DNA of 64,000 nt from Pseudocercospora fijiensis CIRAD86 (Eukaryota; Ascomycota; Dothideomycetes; Mycosphaerellales; Mycosphaerellaceae): positions 6,175,414 to 6,239,413 of the forward strand of contig NW_006921535.1 of NCBI RefSeq assembly GCF_000340215.1. The letters run 5' to 3'. Both the position numbers and the translations under genes were made by a program. Shown here one piece after another: positions 30,461-42,369 of the stretch (positions are counted from its first letter, which is position 1; every line of letters begins with the position of its first letter). The notes below the pieces were generated by a model that was not told the DNA's origin, did no database searches, and saw nothing but the letters and a program-made list of their open reading frames with translations.

Positions 30461-30770
30461 CACTCCTAATTTCTAGGCTATAGACGAGCAGGCCTAATTT
30501 CTAGGCTATCGATAAGCAGTCCTAATTTCTAGGCTATAGATAAGTACTCCTAATTTCTAGGCTATAGATAAGCACTCCTAACTTCTAGGCTATCGATAAG
30601 CAGTCCTAATTTCTATGCAATCAACGAGCAGTCCCGACTTCTAGGCTATCGAGATTTCTAGGCCCTCTACGATTAGTCCTAATTTCTAGGCTCTCGAGAT
30701 TTCTAGGCCCTCTACGAGCACTCCTAATTTCTATACCCTCTACGAGGGGCCTAAATTTACAGACTCGAGA
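30460..30770. repeat. 28-bp minisatellite, orientation A
   Basis: About ten units around TCCTAATTTCTAGGCTATCG followed by ATAAGCAG. They are the reverse complement of the units at 31530-32205. Confidence 0.9.
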
Positions 30771-31529
30771 CTATCACGTTAGGAGCATTTTCCGTGCACC
30801 TTAAATTCGCGTAATATACGAAATAGAATACTAGAGTATTAGTCGCGCTAAAAGGTACTACGGGATATAACAAGAAGGAGCCGGAGACAATAAAATAATT
30901 GATTTAGAACTAAGTTTCTAGCGACGAGCTTTATCTGTTGTCGCCCTAAGTCTATATAGACGATGTTATATCCCGATACCTAGATAAAAGAAATTCAATC
31001 GCCGAATCTCTACGTCTCGCTATATACCTTTAATAGAGATATTTCGCCCTCGCTTTCCTTATCGAAGCTATTAATACTAAATGCGCCTCTCGTCTGCCTC
31101 TATAATACTAGTCTGCTCTCTAGTTACGCCGATTGTATAAATTATCTTAGGACTCGCTAACTGCACAAGATCGCCGAGAGAATTCTTAGCGCTTCCTAGT
31201 AACACTATAAATATCGATATACTAGCAGTTAGAGAAGCACTATCTAGAGCTCCTTATAACTCCGAGTATGTTACGATAGCCTCATTTGCACTAGAGTATC
31301 GCAGTATCTAGTGCATAACTATTCCGAACACCCTACTAAAGAGCTTTATTATATATCTTGCAATAACCAAATACGTAAATTAGTTATATTTATTATTTAG
31401 TTTACTAATTCTTTCGAAATGTCTCTATCTTAGGAAGATTATACGAGGTACTTGCTTACCTAACTCCTATCTTACTAGATTTTCTTTTTTTTTTCCTTAT
31501 TTTCCTAGCTTATCGACGTAGATGCCCTT
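30771..31529. other. Spacer between inverted 28-bp arrays
   Basis: No gene recognised. Contains ATGTTATATCCCG and GGGATATAAC, which match as a short inverted pair (about 30860 and 30965). It lies at the centre of a large inverted arrangement. Confidence 0.35.
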
Positions 31530-32205
31530 ATAGAAATCTATGCTCGTCGATAGCCTAGAAATTAGGAGTCCTCGTCTAGGGCCTAGAAATTAGGAGTCCT
31601 CGTCTAGTGTATAGAAATTAGGAGTCCTCGTCTAGGACATAGAAATTAGGAGTGCTTATCTATAGCATAGAAATTAGGACTGCTCGTTAATAGCCTAGAA
31701 ATTAGGACTGCTCGTCGATAGCCTAGAAATTAGGAGTGCTCGTCTAGGGTATAGAAATTAGGAGTGCTTATCGAGGGCCTAGAAAACAGGAGTCCTCGTC
31801 GTTCGTCGAGGGCCTAGAAATTAGGAGTACCCGTCTAGGGCATAGAAATTAGGAGTCCTCGTCGTTCGTCGAGGGCCTAGAAATTAGGAGTGCTAGTCGA
31901 GGGCCTAGAAATTAGGAGTGCTCGTCGATAGCCTAGAAATAAGGTATACTTATCGAGGGCCTAGAAAACAGGAGTGCTCGTCGAGGGCCTAGAAATTAGG
32001 AGTGCTAGTCGAGGGCCTAGAAACTAGGAGTGCTCGTCGATAGCCTAGAAATAAGGTGTACTTATCGAGGGCCTAGAAAATAGGAGTGCTCGTCGTTCGT
32101 CGAGGGCCTAGAAATTAGGAGTACTAGTCGAGGGCCTAGACACTAGGACTGCTCGTCGATAGCCTAGAAACTAGGACTGTTCGTCGATAGCCTAGAAATT
32201 AGGAG
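31530..32205. repeat. 28-bp minisatellite, orientation B
   Basis: About 23 units of 28 bp around GCCTAGAAATTAGGAGTGCT followed by CGTCGATA; the variable positions are mostly RIP-neutral. Inverted relative to the array at 30460. The left edge merges into the stop region of the next minus-strand gene at 32199. Confidence 0.95.
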
Positions 32206-33700
32206 GTCGCTATTGCACTAGTTATAGCTCGAGTTGTAGGCCGACTACGCTTCGAAGGAGTCCGAGTAGTATTGCTATTATCGTCCTTAGTGCGCGTACG
32301 CTTCTTCTTGCTAGCGGACCGCTTAATTAGGCGATATCTAAGACAGGTTACGAGTAGCTTGTTCGTATTACGAGGGTTGCGGAATTGCGACGGCTTCTTA
32401 TACTTTCTATAAGCATATTTTAAGCAGACGCGGCTACCTTTATAGTCCTTATCGACTTCCTTATTATTAAGCTTTTTAGCTTCGTTCCTATTAGATAGCA
32501 GCTTCTTAGTTAGATTACTACCGCTAGGTATATCGTCTAGGTACGCTAGTTGCGGCTAGTCCGAGGTACTAGGTATAGTTCTGTCCGACCTTAGCTATAT
32601 ACACGTTTACTAGCTTGTTCTGCTAAATTATAATATAGATCTTACTAAGCAGACGGATATAGTAATTATTCTCGGCGGTATAGGGGGCGCCTATTGTACT
32701 AAGCGAGTCGATAGACTACTCCTTAAAGCGTAAGAGATACTAGAATCGATTGTGTTAGACGCTTTAATAGCCTTGCATTAGTTGGTCGCATTTTAGAGTA
32801 TATAGTCTAGTATATCGTCGAGTCGGCGCTTCTATAGCAGGACTTGCTTCTTAACTAGTCGTAAGAGGTGCTTGCCCGTTACGCGGCATAGGAAATATCG
32901 ATAGAGTAGCAGTTGCTCGCGCTATGCCTACTTAATAACATCGGGGCGGCGGCGGGAGTTCTAAGAGAGCGTGCCGCTTATTAATAGCCCTAGCTTCGAG
33001 AGCACTACCATTTTGATAACTTAAATATTATAGGTCGTGCTATCGTAATATAGAGTTAGGTAGCAGGCTAGGGACACCTACCCGTTCCTCTCTCGAATAG
33101 TAAGCGTACGTTTAGAACCGCTAGCGCTTAGATGCCCTCGATAAGCCTATAAACTATATCAATCTCCTCTTACTAGCTATAACCGGGTTTCCTATTTAGT
33201 TGTCTTTAGTCGCCTCTTAGGCTATCCGCAGTTATATCCGTAGTGCTATCCTTTCCTTACCCTAATACGACCTCGTATAGAATGCCGGCCTAGCTAAGGC
33301 GTTCGAGTAGTGCAAGGTATAGCATTCCTATATCTCTTATCTTATCCTTCTCTACTGTTATAGTAGCTTCTAGACGTCTAGGTTTCGCTTAGCAACCTAA
33401 GGAGTTTAGGGAAGTGCTAATTTGGCATAGCGCGGCGATAGTGCTTAAGTATAGTCGTTCTATAATCGAGTAGTAGTCGGTAGTGCATATACCTTAGCTA
33501 GGGATTCCAGCACCTCTCTTAAGTCTCGCATTAGCAGAAGCGAGTTGTGCCTCCGCCTCTCTTCTCTTCTTTATAGCTTTAGTAAGCTTATAGCGAATAT
33601 CTTAGGTAGCTCTAGTAACGCCGACCTGTATACTATAGGCGGCGCTTTAGTTAAAGTAGTCGCGAGTAGTGTTTCTATATCTAGGTTAGTATCTTAAGCC
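32199..33700 (-). pseudogene. RIPped gene, ~480-residue unknown protein with basic tail
   Basis: One minus-strand frame from about 33640 to a TAA at 32201-32199 carries only RIP stops. It starts helical (YKLTKAIKKRREAEAQLASA, NARLKRGAGIPS), then CTTDYYSIIERLYLSTIAAL and RRLEATITVEKDKIRDIGML, and further on KMRPTNARLLKRLTQSILVS. It ends in a Lys/Arg-rich tail (RSASKKKRTRTKDDNSNTTR), probably nuclear. I recognise no catalytic motif. The start is unclear: an ATG at 33708 lies in another frame, which a short intron could reconcile. Confidence 0.5.
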
Positions 33701-33779
33701 TTTTTCATTAGCTCCTTAGTGGTATTATAGATATAGCTAATGCGCGGTAGTATACGCGTAGAATATACGAGTTACGCAA

Positions 33780-34140
33780 AAGTCTAATACTAAGCTAAGC
33801 TAAGCTAAGCCTATTTTCCCTAAGGCGTAGGAGCTCTCGGCAACTTAAAATTAGGAAAACATACCGGTTCCTATATCGTAGGTCCTCCCTTGCGTAAACC
33901 TCGTATCTTAGAGGCACTCTTTAGAGGATATTGCAGCTTAATTAACATTAGTAAGCTCTACTAGGTATAGTAATATAAGAGAGATTCTTATAGATTTGAT
34001 AGCTAATTGAACGAGATTTAGCTACGGAACCTATCGATAGCAAGTATAAAGTCTTCGTAGTAGCTATATACTTATAGATTGCTTCTATTCTTCAACCCTC
34101 GTAATGTCTAGAGAGTGCCGGAACCACATTTTAAGTGTTT
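33780..34140. other. Gap between minus-strand frames
   Basis: Holds AAGCTAAGCTAAGCTAAGCC, a 5-bp tandem (about 33791-33812), and no frame that I can follow. It would be the upstream region of the gene at 32199-33700. Confidence 0.35.
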
Positions 34141-34149
34141 ATTGTATGC

Positions 34150-34830
34150 AAACGAGTACCTAGAAGCCTAAGTGCGGCCCTAATCGGAACATGCTAGATG
34201 CTACTCGCACATTCCTAGGCGACGAGTAAGAGGCTCTATAGTTCAAGCTTACCCCTTGCCCTAACTATCGCCTTTACCTTAGACCGAGCCTTAAGACTCC
34301 CTTTAAGCATCGCAAGATATTGCTGCTTCCCCGATAACTAAATTCGAGTTCGTTAGCAATTAATAATATTGTTAGCTTCGATATAATAGTAGTTATCGAG
34401 TATACCTTTAGATTATTAGCTTAATCGAGTAGGGTCTAGATAATTAGAGCGAGGACGAGGCCCTTAGACAATAACTTTACGCGTCTTATTACAGATCTAG
34501 CGTAGTTAAGGCCTACGCTTGTACGCTGAATAGTGCTATCGAGCTAACCTCGTCTACTAGCTTACTTCTCCGCCCCTTCTACTCTACGTTAGACTAAGCG
34601 AAGAGCCCTTAACAAAATGCCTATATGTCGAGAAGCACCGTCCGGCTTACCCTCTTCGAGTTTTGCAAGCTTACTAGACGCATACGCGAACTGCCTTCGA
34701 TTCTTCTTAAATAGACTTAGTAGCAAAAAGTCGATAATCGCTTCGTACTCTAGTTCGGATATACTAATCTTAAAAAAGATGTCGGCGGCTAGCTCTATAA
34801 TAAGGAGTTAATATTAGATTATAAGAGGAA
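34150..34830 (-). pseudogene. RIPped helical protein frame, unknown
   Basis: Minus strand at about 34780-34300 reads SELEYEAIIDFLLLSLFKKN, RRQFAYASSKLAKLEEG and, further on, KLLSKGLVLALII and NLKVYSITTIISKLTILL. The antisense open frame at 34617-34811 is its shadow. No family recognised. Both ends are uncertain. Confidence 0.35.
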
Positions 34831-34899
34831 GACATTCGGTAGCGTAGATAATATGTCCGACTACTAGTCGCGAGGGCGGAGAGAAGCGCTTTTACTATA

Positions 34900-35560
34900 T
34901 AGCAAGTTATAGTAACTAGATTAGAAGTGAGGGTTGCTAGATTAGAAGTAAAGCAACGCTAAGCTTGCATATAATAATATAACAGACACGGGGTAATAGT
35001 ATTCTAGATCCAATATCAAAGTATCTCTTCTAGCCGTACAATTAATATATCTAAGCATTTAGTCGACAATGTATTTAGTCGGAGCAGGCTATACACTTAC
35101 AGGTCGACCGGATCTTAGGCACTACTAGAATGTATTACAGCGCCGATTTGCACTTAGCTGCTATACTAAGGGGTATGTATATAATACAAAGCATTTCTAG
35201 ATATTAGCTTATACTAATCTGATGTAGTCCGTACGAATGCTATCTTCTAGCCGTATATAGAGGTAGAGTAATCCTAGCAATATCGACTACTAGTACGACC
35301 TCTCCTTTCGATCCTATATTAATATTATCGCCTCTTATAGAAAAAGGACCTTCAATTTGCTTCGGTATACTATACTTACGCTTGAAGCTTAATAAGTTTT
35401 GCATCGTAGTAAGATCTAATAGAATACGACCTTTCCTTTTAAAGAAGGAAGAGGAGGGATTAGAGCTCAACTTCGACTTAACAAACATTCTTTCTCCTAC
35501 TACCCTAAACGTCTTATACGGCACTACTTAGTTTCGAATAGCGGTACAAAGTGTCAAGTC
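34900..35560 (-). mobile_element. Ty1/copia fragment with retropepsin-like region
   Basis: A nearly unRIPped minus frame (35524-35240, 94 codons to a stop) reads RILLDLTTMQNLLSFKRKYS, then QIEGPFSIRGDNINIGSKGE and VVLVVDIARITLPLYTAR. In fungal copia polyproteins the protease region runs W-I-L-D-S-G-A-T-xH, then a GP...GKGEV element, then the ...LxNVLYVP region; order and spacing agree, though the catalytic DSG reads DLT. Downstream (towards 34900) no integrase is recognised, so this is a small fragment. It keeps CpA/TpG better than its surroundings. Confidence 0.5.
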
Positions 35561-35569
35561 TACTACCGC

Positions 35570-36400
35570 GAATTAGACTACAACTAGCGACTTTAATTAT
35601 ATCGAAGACTACTAGTAGGACCTAGGCGGCGCCGGTTTAGAACGATTAGAAAATATTAACGAAGAAGTTATAGCAAAGAATAGTAAAGAGGACGCAAATT
35701 TAGAAGGATTAGTCGCAGACAAGGAGGAGAGCGTAGTATTAGCGGCTCTATAAGTCGAGAGGTCGGAGGTAGATTCAAAGGGCGACGAGAGAACGGAGTC
35801 GAGAGATATACAATTCGAGAATTAGGATTCAGGTTGAAAAGGCGATAAGGCATAGGGTCGGAGGATTTACAAACGGGCAGGAATCTAGAGGTGCATTTAG
35901 GAGACTTAGGGACAGGTAGACTAAATACTATAATACCGTATTATACTATAGTATAGGGGTTTAACGTAAGTATAGCGGAGAAAAGAATTAGATAAGGATT
36001 GAAATGTTAGAAAAAAAAAAAGAAAAAACGCGCTCCCTAACAGAATCTAGCTCGGCCTCTAATTAGTTAAAAAGAGTACTAGACTACGTACCGCGAGACG
36101 AGTTATAGAGTTTTTAAAACAAAAAAAAATCACTATTATCCCGCCTTTTAGTAGATAATATAAGGAAGGAGGTAGGGAATAACGCCGAATCTCGAATTAC
36201 GTAGAAGACCCTAGCGTAGGCGGAAACGCTAAATCCCTATCCGCTTTCCTTTCGCGCTAAACTTATTAAGTACGAAGTATCGCGTCTTTACTATTAATAT
36301 CGTACACGCTGCAAATTCTACTTATAATATAAGTCCTAATAGTGTTATCTTGAATTAATAGTAGCAAGTTAACATTATACTATCTTCGAGACCCGCCCCT
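35570..36400 (+). pseudogene. RIPped acidic low-complexity frame
   Basis: Plus strand at about 35620-35800 reads LERLENINEEVIAKNSKEDA and ADKEESVV, acidic and helix-prone. Two A-rich runs follow (36010-36026 and 36118-36130). No domain recognised; it may belong to the N-terminal side of the next gene. Confidence 0.3.
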
Positions 36401-36429
36401 ATCGCCGTACCTTGCGTACGTCTACTCTG

Positions 36430-36600
36430 TTATCCGACTAATCGCTATAACCTATAGTAGAGGGACACCTTCGGTGTTCCCTTATCTACCCTACAGAGCG
36501 AAGAGCGGCCTCGAACCCGATCGGACTTATCGCTACAACCCGTAGTAGAGGGACACCTTCGGTGTTCCCTTATCTACCCTATAGAGCGCATTATCTTTAT
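36430..36600. repeat. ~88-bp tandem duplication with hairpin
   Basis: Two copies each contain AGTAGAGGGACACCTTCGGT continuing GTTCCCTTATCTACCCT. GGGACACC and GGTGTTCCC form a stem with one bulge around a TTC loop. The stem has survived RIP in both copies. The unit is not a multiple of three, yet the reading frame of the next gene is open through both. Confidence 0.8.
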
Positions 36601-38310
36601 ATAGAGCTTGCTATAAAGGACTAATTCTCGGATTGCCTAGGAGGCGACTACACTCTCGATATACAATACAAGCATTATACTATAATAGGATACGCCTATC
36701 CCGTCGTCCGCAACTACGCTAATATAAGACATAATGCAACTTATTACTAAAAATGTAAAAAGTGCGATTTCTAAGGGCCTACAAAGGCTATAAAGAAACA
36801 CAAAGCTATATGTATCCTAGACACGAGTTATAACACTATAGATCTAAAGGCCTTTATTAGCAGTCTAGACCCCTAGCATCGGAAGTATATCGAGATACTA
36901 AACGAGTTAATAGACACCCTGCAAAACCTGCGTATCTATCTATTTGCCGATGCCTTCGGGCCGAAGATTTTCTAAGATAATCGCCTTGCAAGTGCAGTCC
37001 TAACACTAGTCGAAATTAGTATCTAGGCAACGGCTAATAGCACTCGGAAGGATTTTTAGGTACGCTTAGCGATTGCAATTATATAGTAATACGGGCAAAC
37101 TAATAGTACTTAGGGCTAGTTTTGGCTTAATAACTAACGTTAGAATTCTCCGGCGCGTTTCTATAAATAGACTATCTAATTCTTATACAGAGACTCTCCG
37201 AAATTAGTAGAAGGTCGTCTCCTTAATTACGTTCCTTCCGGAAAACGGCATCCTAGAGCAAATAAACTAGCGAGTCGGTACAATAACGGTGTAAAAGACC
37301 TTATCCCTTCTCTACTATCTAAACTTAGAGACGACTTTAACCTCCCTAAGCCGGATTGCTTAATAGCTCCCCGGTTCTCGGTCTCTAACATCTATACGGA
37401 TCGGTTGAGTAGTATAGCTATAGTATATATCGATAGGACATCTTCGATCGTAGTAAAGTTGTAGCTATTCTAGCTACTATATTAGGTAAAGAAGATAGCT
37501 CTAGATGCTAAGCCGAAGGCCCTTATAGGTATGCTTAAAGATAGAAGATTTGTAGTTCAATATAATAACGAGAGTGTTTTCGTTCCTAGTAGTTAGCTCT
37601 ATTAGGTTTATACTATATACAATAGTGTATTGTATAGGCCTTAATAGTTTATCCCTACTACCGATACGCCGATAGTTATCTAGGCCGAGATCGCGATAGG
37701 AATAGATAAACAAGACGCCGTATAGCAATACATTAATAATATAACTATAGTCTTAGAATCTAAGGAGGAGGAGGAGTTAAAAGATCGATATGTCTAAAGC
37801 CTATTAGACAACCTATAGAGAGACGCTCGTTATTTGCGATCTAAGTAGGAATAGAATAGTACTCTAGTCGACGCTCTAGCGAAAGACCTAATATCTAATA
37901 GCACCTGCTGCAGTTGTCGTCTAGTCGGAGCATCGCCTAAGCCGTTTACCGTAAGTAGCGCCGCTAAGTAGCATATCCGACAGACACATCTTAAGAATCG
38001 AACAGAATAACCCTTAAGCGAATAGCGGTATGTCTCGAACGCCGTCGAACAATGCGCTATCGAGCACTTATTAGATAGTCGGCCGATCTTAAGGAACTAG
38101 GTTTAGCATCTAAGATATAACTATAGAAAGCTAGTCGCGGTATAGATCTAACCTTATACGAGACTCTAGCAGTTGTACTAATGCCGCTGCTTACTTAATA
38201 GCTATCCCGACCGCCTCGCTTAGGCTTAGAGTCCGACCGATATTAACGATCTCGCTATAGTAGTCGGCTTTAGCAAATGGGTTATGCTCTCTTTAGCCCT
38301 CGCATTGTGA
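36450..38310 (+). pseudogene. RIPped zinc-finger protein gene, ~600 residues
   Basis: One frame runs from before 36601 to TGA at 38308-38310 with no indel. Near the N-terminus KCKKCDFQGPTKAIKKH resembles a CxxC..H..H finger. The centre reads ILDTSYNTIDLKAFISSLDP, RIYLFADAFGPKIF, PSGKRHPRANKLASRYNNGV and SKLRDDFNLPKPDCLIAPRF. Near the C-terminus CCSCRLVGASPKPFTVSSAA followed by KWHIRQTHLKNRTE (W at a RIP stop) is a good C2H2 finger. It ends with a hydrophobic stretch (VVGFSKWVMLSLALAL). No known family, but paired fingers suggest nucleic-acid binding. The true start is unknown. Confidence 0.55.
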
Positions 38311-38559
38311 AACACAAGGAAAGCGATATGTCTGAATCTAAAGACACGATACTATAGATTCAAAGTTGCTTATTAGTACGGCCCGTAGAGCCTCTCCTCT
38401 TAAATCTCGCTCCGCGGGGGACTATAGGGGTAGTTTTACTAGTAGAATCGTGTGTTTCTTCCTATCTACTATTATTAAACAGAGGACAATCGTGTATTCA
38501 AGCCCCGTACGCGTATTCTAATCGTTTCCGAGTATTATACCGCAATAATAGCGCTAAGA

Positions 38560-40253
38560 TCGCTTCGTACGACTGCTAGCGTACCTCTAGTGCGATTAGA
38601 CGACTAAGTAAATGTCTCTACGCTAAAGAAGAAGGTAATCTATACTCTCGAGAAGCCTATTAGTCCGCCGCTAATAAGACGGGTTGCTAATACGGCTTAG
38701 TAGGTAAAGAGTAGCTCTACGAGTAGGTCCGGAGCCGGCAAGAAGGACAAGAAGACTGCCGTAGAAGCACCTAATCCAATTACTAAGTCTTCCGCTATAC
38801 TAAGCAAGGAGACCGTAGTACCGCCGGCAGAGAAGGATTGTAACGTACGCCCGCTAAATATAGGTGTTTCTTCCTCTACTAAGACCTCAACCTCCTCTTC
38901 CTTTAATGCTACTATCGATGCGGCTACTAGCGCTAGCAACTCGGCTGCCCTAGCGGCCGGCAACGTTCCTATAACTACGCCTAGCTCTTTCTCTAATAAG
39001 GTCGTTCATTATAGCGGACAATAGACGGTATTTGATCCGAAGGTAAAGGGCCCTCTACGTACGGTTAGAACGAAGCTAGTAAAGTTTATTACTACTAATA
39101 AGAAGGAGGGTTAGAACGGACATTCGTAGGCGGCGAAGGTGGCTCGACTAAACGGCTATTAGTATCTATATAAAGTTGTCCTTCGAGCTAGCGCGGACAC
39201 TACTAAGAGCGCCTTTACCGGTAACTAGCATTAAGCCGGAGATAATAAGATTGATAGCGACGAGGTTTATATAGAAGCTCTCGAAGTTATTAAAGGTCTT
39301 CTACTTGCCTCGAGGAAGAATGCGTTTATTTATATAGACTTCTACGTCCGAGCCGAAGCGCTAGTAGTAGCTAGCAAAGGTAAGGGCAAGGAGGTTAAGA
39401 AGTTAAAGAAGAATCCGGACTCGGTTTAAATAGGAATACTAGCGCCGTTATTGCTAAGCTCGAGTCTTCCGGACGACTAGACTATAAGATATTTAATAAG
39501 TGGCTTTGTAATCGTAAGGACTGTCCGCAATTTGAGAAGGCAGGCGAGTCTACGTACTAGCGTAACCGTAGTGTTAAGGAAGTTAGCGAGAATCACTTCC
39601 CTTAGTACGAAGCCGCCCTTGTCGAGATCTCTAAGGCTATCTAGAAGGGCGAATATATGTAGAATAAGGACGGCTCTTAGCCGGACAGGCTTCTATTAAG
39701 GATTGAGATTATGCTAATCTCTCGCAAATATTAGTTAAAGTATTAGAAAGAGACTATAAAGCGTATGCGCCGTAATAGCGAGAGTGACTCGCCTAAAGCT
39801 AGCGCCGGAATGGCGAAGTTATTCGGAGAGGTTCTCGGCGGAATACTGCACTAATAGAACAAAGGCACTAGTGTTATTCCTAGCACTCCTTCGAAGACTC
39901 CTACCCGTACTCTTACTAGATATCGCTCTAGGTATAAGGCGCCGTTTAAAGTGCCGTCGGCGGCGAGGTTTCGAGTAACTAAGGACTTAACGAAGGAATT
40001 CTTCGACTAGGTTAGAGTCTAGCCGGCATTCGCGGAAACGGACTCTCTACGCGCCTATATTAAGGCCTTCGTCGGTATAGGCTAGCGCCTTAATAATATC
40101 GCTAATATAGACAAGTCTAACTAGCCTAATGAGTTAAATAAGTAGACTAGAATAAGGTCGCGATTGAAAGAAGGTATATAAGAATAGGTCGCGAAGAGGG
40201 AAGATAAGATCATCGCTACGGAAATAGCCGCCGCTAAGGAGGGCGAGATTTGA
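38560..40253 (+). pseudogene. RIPped Ser/Thr/Lys-rich protein gene, unknown
   Basis: From about 38610 one frame reads TLKKKVIYTLEKPISPPLIR, a long low-complexity part (STSRSGAGKKDKKTAVEAPN, SSSTKTSTSSSFNATIDAAT), then an ordered domain: NKIDSDEVYIEALEVIKGLL, LASRKNAFIYIDFYVRAEAL. At about 39430 the frame changes by one base and continues KLESSGRLDYKIFNKWLCNR, KDCPQFEKAGEST and onward to TGA at 40251-40253. The shift is a real frameshift or a missed small intron. The minus-strand open frame at 38697-38963 is a shadow. No family recognised; the composition suggests a nuclear, partly disordered protein. Confidence 0.5.
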
Positions 40254-40474
40254 TCGAATTTAGGCCTACTATTAGGCTTCATTCTTTTCACATCTACGAC
40301 ATATACAAACTTGTAATAAGCGGGAGATTCTTAGTGTAATTACACTCATTTAGGCCTAATTTAGTATATTAAATAAAATGCGTTAGTTATAGAACACATG
40401 CAGCAGTAGGCAAGGCTAGCGTTCGAATAATTCATCTAAATCTCTGCCTGCGGCGCTTGCCGGCACTAGTAACA
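40254..40474. other. Convergent intergenic region, weakly RIPped
   Basis: Lies between two genes ending towards each other. It keeps many CpA/TpG (for example CACATCTACGACATATACAA). No gene. It may hold both 3' ends. Confidence 0.45.
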
Positions 40475-41960
40475 TCACTCGAAGTCGTCAAAATCTACCT
40501 CTAATTCAACCTCTGTTTCTTCCTCGTCGAATACAACACTCTTATAGCCTTCTATATTATCAATCTCCGGCGGTAGCATGTTCTTAATGTATTCGAGCTA
40601 TTTAGACTCTTCTACGTCTATTATGTCTACACCCTGTCTGTATATTAGCTAGCATATACAACGCTAACCTTCGCCTGCTTGAAATGCGAGCCCCTATAGC
40701 CTTTATAATATTAGTATTTGTATATCTTGCTAAAGACACTAATATTGACTTACCGTCGGTATATCTACCGCACAAATCCTATAATAACCTAGATTCTTTC
40801 CGGATGCCGCGCAACTGCGTATATAGCCGTAAAGCACAAGGACGCTAGAGAAACGAAGAGTTCTTTAGGGTTGGTAAGCAGTAGGTTCTAGTTAAGCAAG
40901 TTATAGTCACTCTTTCGAGAGTAGACAGAATAATTAAATAGCTAGTAATTAGTTTCTGTCTAGCGTAAGCAGTCTATTGTCTCTATATATATATATTAGA
41001 CTTACGATTTGCAGTCGTTAAGGCACTCTACTAGACGAGAGGAGCGTAGAGCTACAATAGAGTAACGGCGTTAACGTAAAAAAGTCTAGTACTAATTAGA
41101 GATAACTACTAGTATATTTGAATCACTCAACTTATACGTTAAAGGCATAATAGGTCCTCTCGGCGGAAGCTAGCACTATTGGCGCTAGTAGATTCGCAAA
41201 GGTATTCGTATTGTTCGTAATAGTACGATAGAGCGTACAGGCACTCTAGTCTTGTAGTAGAGGACAATCGTATAGACATTCATCCGAATATTGTGTAATC
41301 TATAGGCTAAATAATCCTAATAGGAGGGTTATATACGCCGCAAACTATAGAACCTAATAGAAATCTCGCCGTAGATAACGAGCCGGAGCGCGATACAGCA
41401 GATAGTATACTGCTAGAGCTACAATAGCTAGTATCGTGAAAACGTAGAAGCTAGAGACGAATAGGGCGATTATTATAGCAATAATGTTTAGAATAGCGCG
41501 TTGAATATCGGGGAAGTAATATAGAAGTAGGATCTTTAGTATAGCTTTGTTAACTGCGCTGCTAAGGTATACTATTAGCTATAGAAAAGTTGCGAGAATT
41601 AAGACGGCCTTACTAAGTTATTGCGGCAGATATAGCGTAGATAGCTATATTAATATAAGGAGAATAGTAGGTAGTAATCATTTTTCCTGTCGCTAAAAGT
41701 GTAACGAAGGACAATCTAGGCCGCGCCCTAAGTACCTCGAGTACCCCTAGGGAGTAAACACCGTCTATTCCAAAATGTTAGTACAGTGTTAACGCGATAA
41801 GTACATTAATAGGAATAGCGACTAGTAAGAAGAGGACAGAGGGGATAGGTGGCGCTATTATAAGTCGTAATAGGCTCGATAGTAGATTGGCGTAATGTTC
41901 GAAATATCGCGCGATATCGACGTACGAAAGAGTTTTCGTAGGCAAATATAGAATTATGCA
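40475..41960 (-). pseudogene. RIPped multi-pass membrane protein gene, unknown
   Basis: Minus strand from about 41930: SYVDIARYFEHYANLLSSLL, IPSVLFLLVAIPINVLIALT, a frame change near 41620, then LLLYYFPDIQRAILNIIAII, IALFVSSFYVFTILAIVALA, VYYLLYRAPARYLRRDF and AAYITLLLGLFSL. A Cys-rich loop follows (DECLYDCPLL, SACTLYRT). At about 40640-40475 the frame ends in an acidic tail (LPPEIDNIEGYKSVVFDEEE, then VDFDDFE and TGA). At least five hydrophobic helices. No family recognised. The part between 40700 and 41100 is hard to follow and may contain introns. Confidence 0.5.
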
Positions 41961-42365
41961 CTACGGCTCTAGCGCGTTTTATGTTTAAGACCGGAAACAG
42001 AGCCGGTATTGCTGTTACTGCTACTTCTAATACCTACCTACAAATTAAGAGATAATAAATAACGTGTCGCTAGCTACTAGTATGCTATAACTAAGGTTGA
42101 GACTGTATATTATCGTCGTCTACTCTTAGTTACTATCTATAATACGTATTTCGGGATAGATAACATATCGTTATATTAAAGCTAGCGGCAACTCGTAGTA
42201 ACGCAAACTGCTTACAAGGTCTTGCCTGTTTTCGTCCGTACGGGCCGTTAAAGCTTAGCTAATAATGCTATCTTCGCTAAGAAGATAAACTAAATTAAAA
42301 AAAAAAAAAATCAAAACTCCTAAAGATAGCGCTAGCGACTCGGGGGCGACTCAAAAGCGCTACGA
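41961..42365. other. Probable divergent promoter region
   Basis: Between a minus-strand gene starting near 41950 and a plus-strand frame from about 42370. Contains an A-run (42299-42310). No gene recognised. Confidence 0.35.
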
Positions 42366-42369
42366 GAGA

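Noticed and set aside
31530..32205. CRISPR-like appearance of the regular 28-bp array
   Set aside because: Units are contiguous with no unique spacers, and the organism is a fungus. It is a minisatellite.
32199..33700. Pogo/Fot1-type transposase
   Set aside because: Transposon context suggested it, but no DDE catalytic motif or helix-turn-helix could be found in the frame.
38697..38963. Minus-strand open frame of 88 codons
   Set aside because: It is the shadow of the Ser/Thr-rich plus-strand gene, which is continuous over a much longer stretch.
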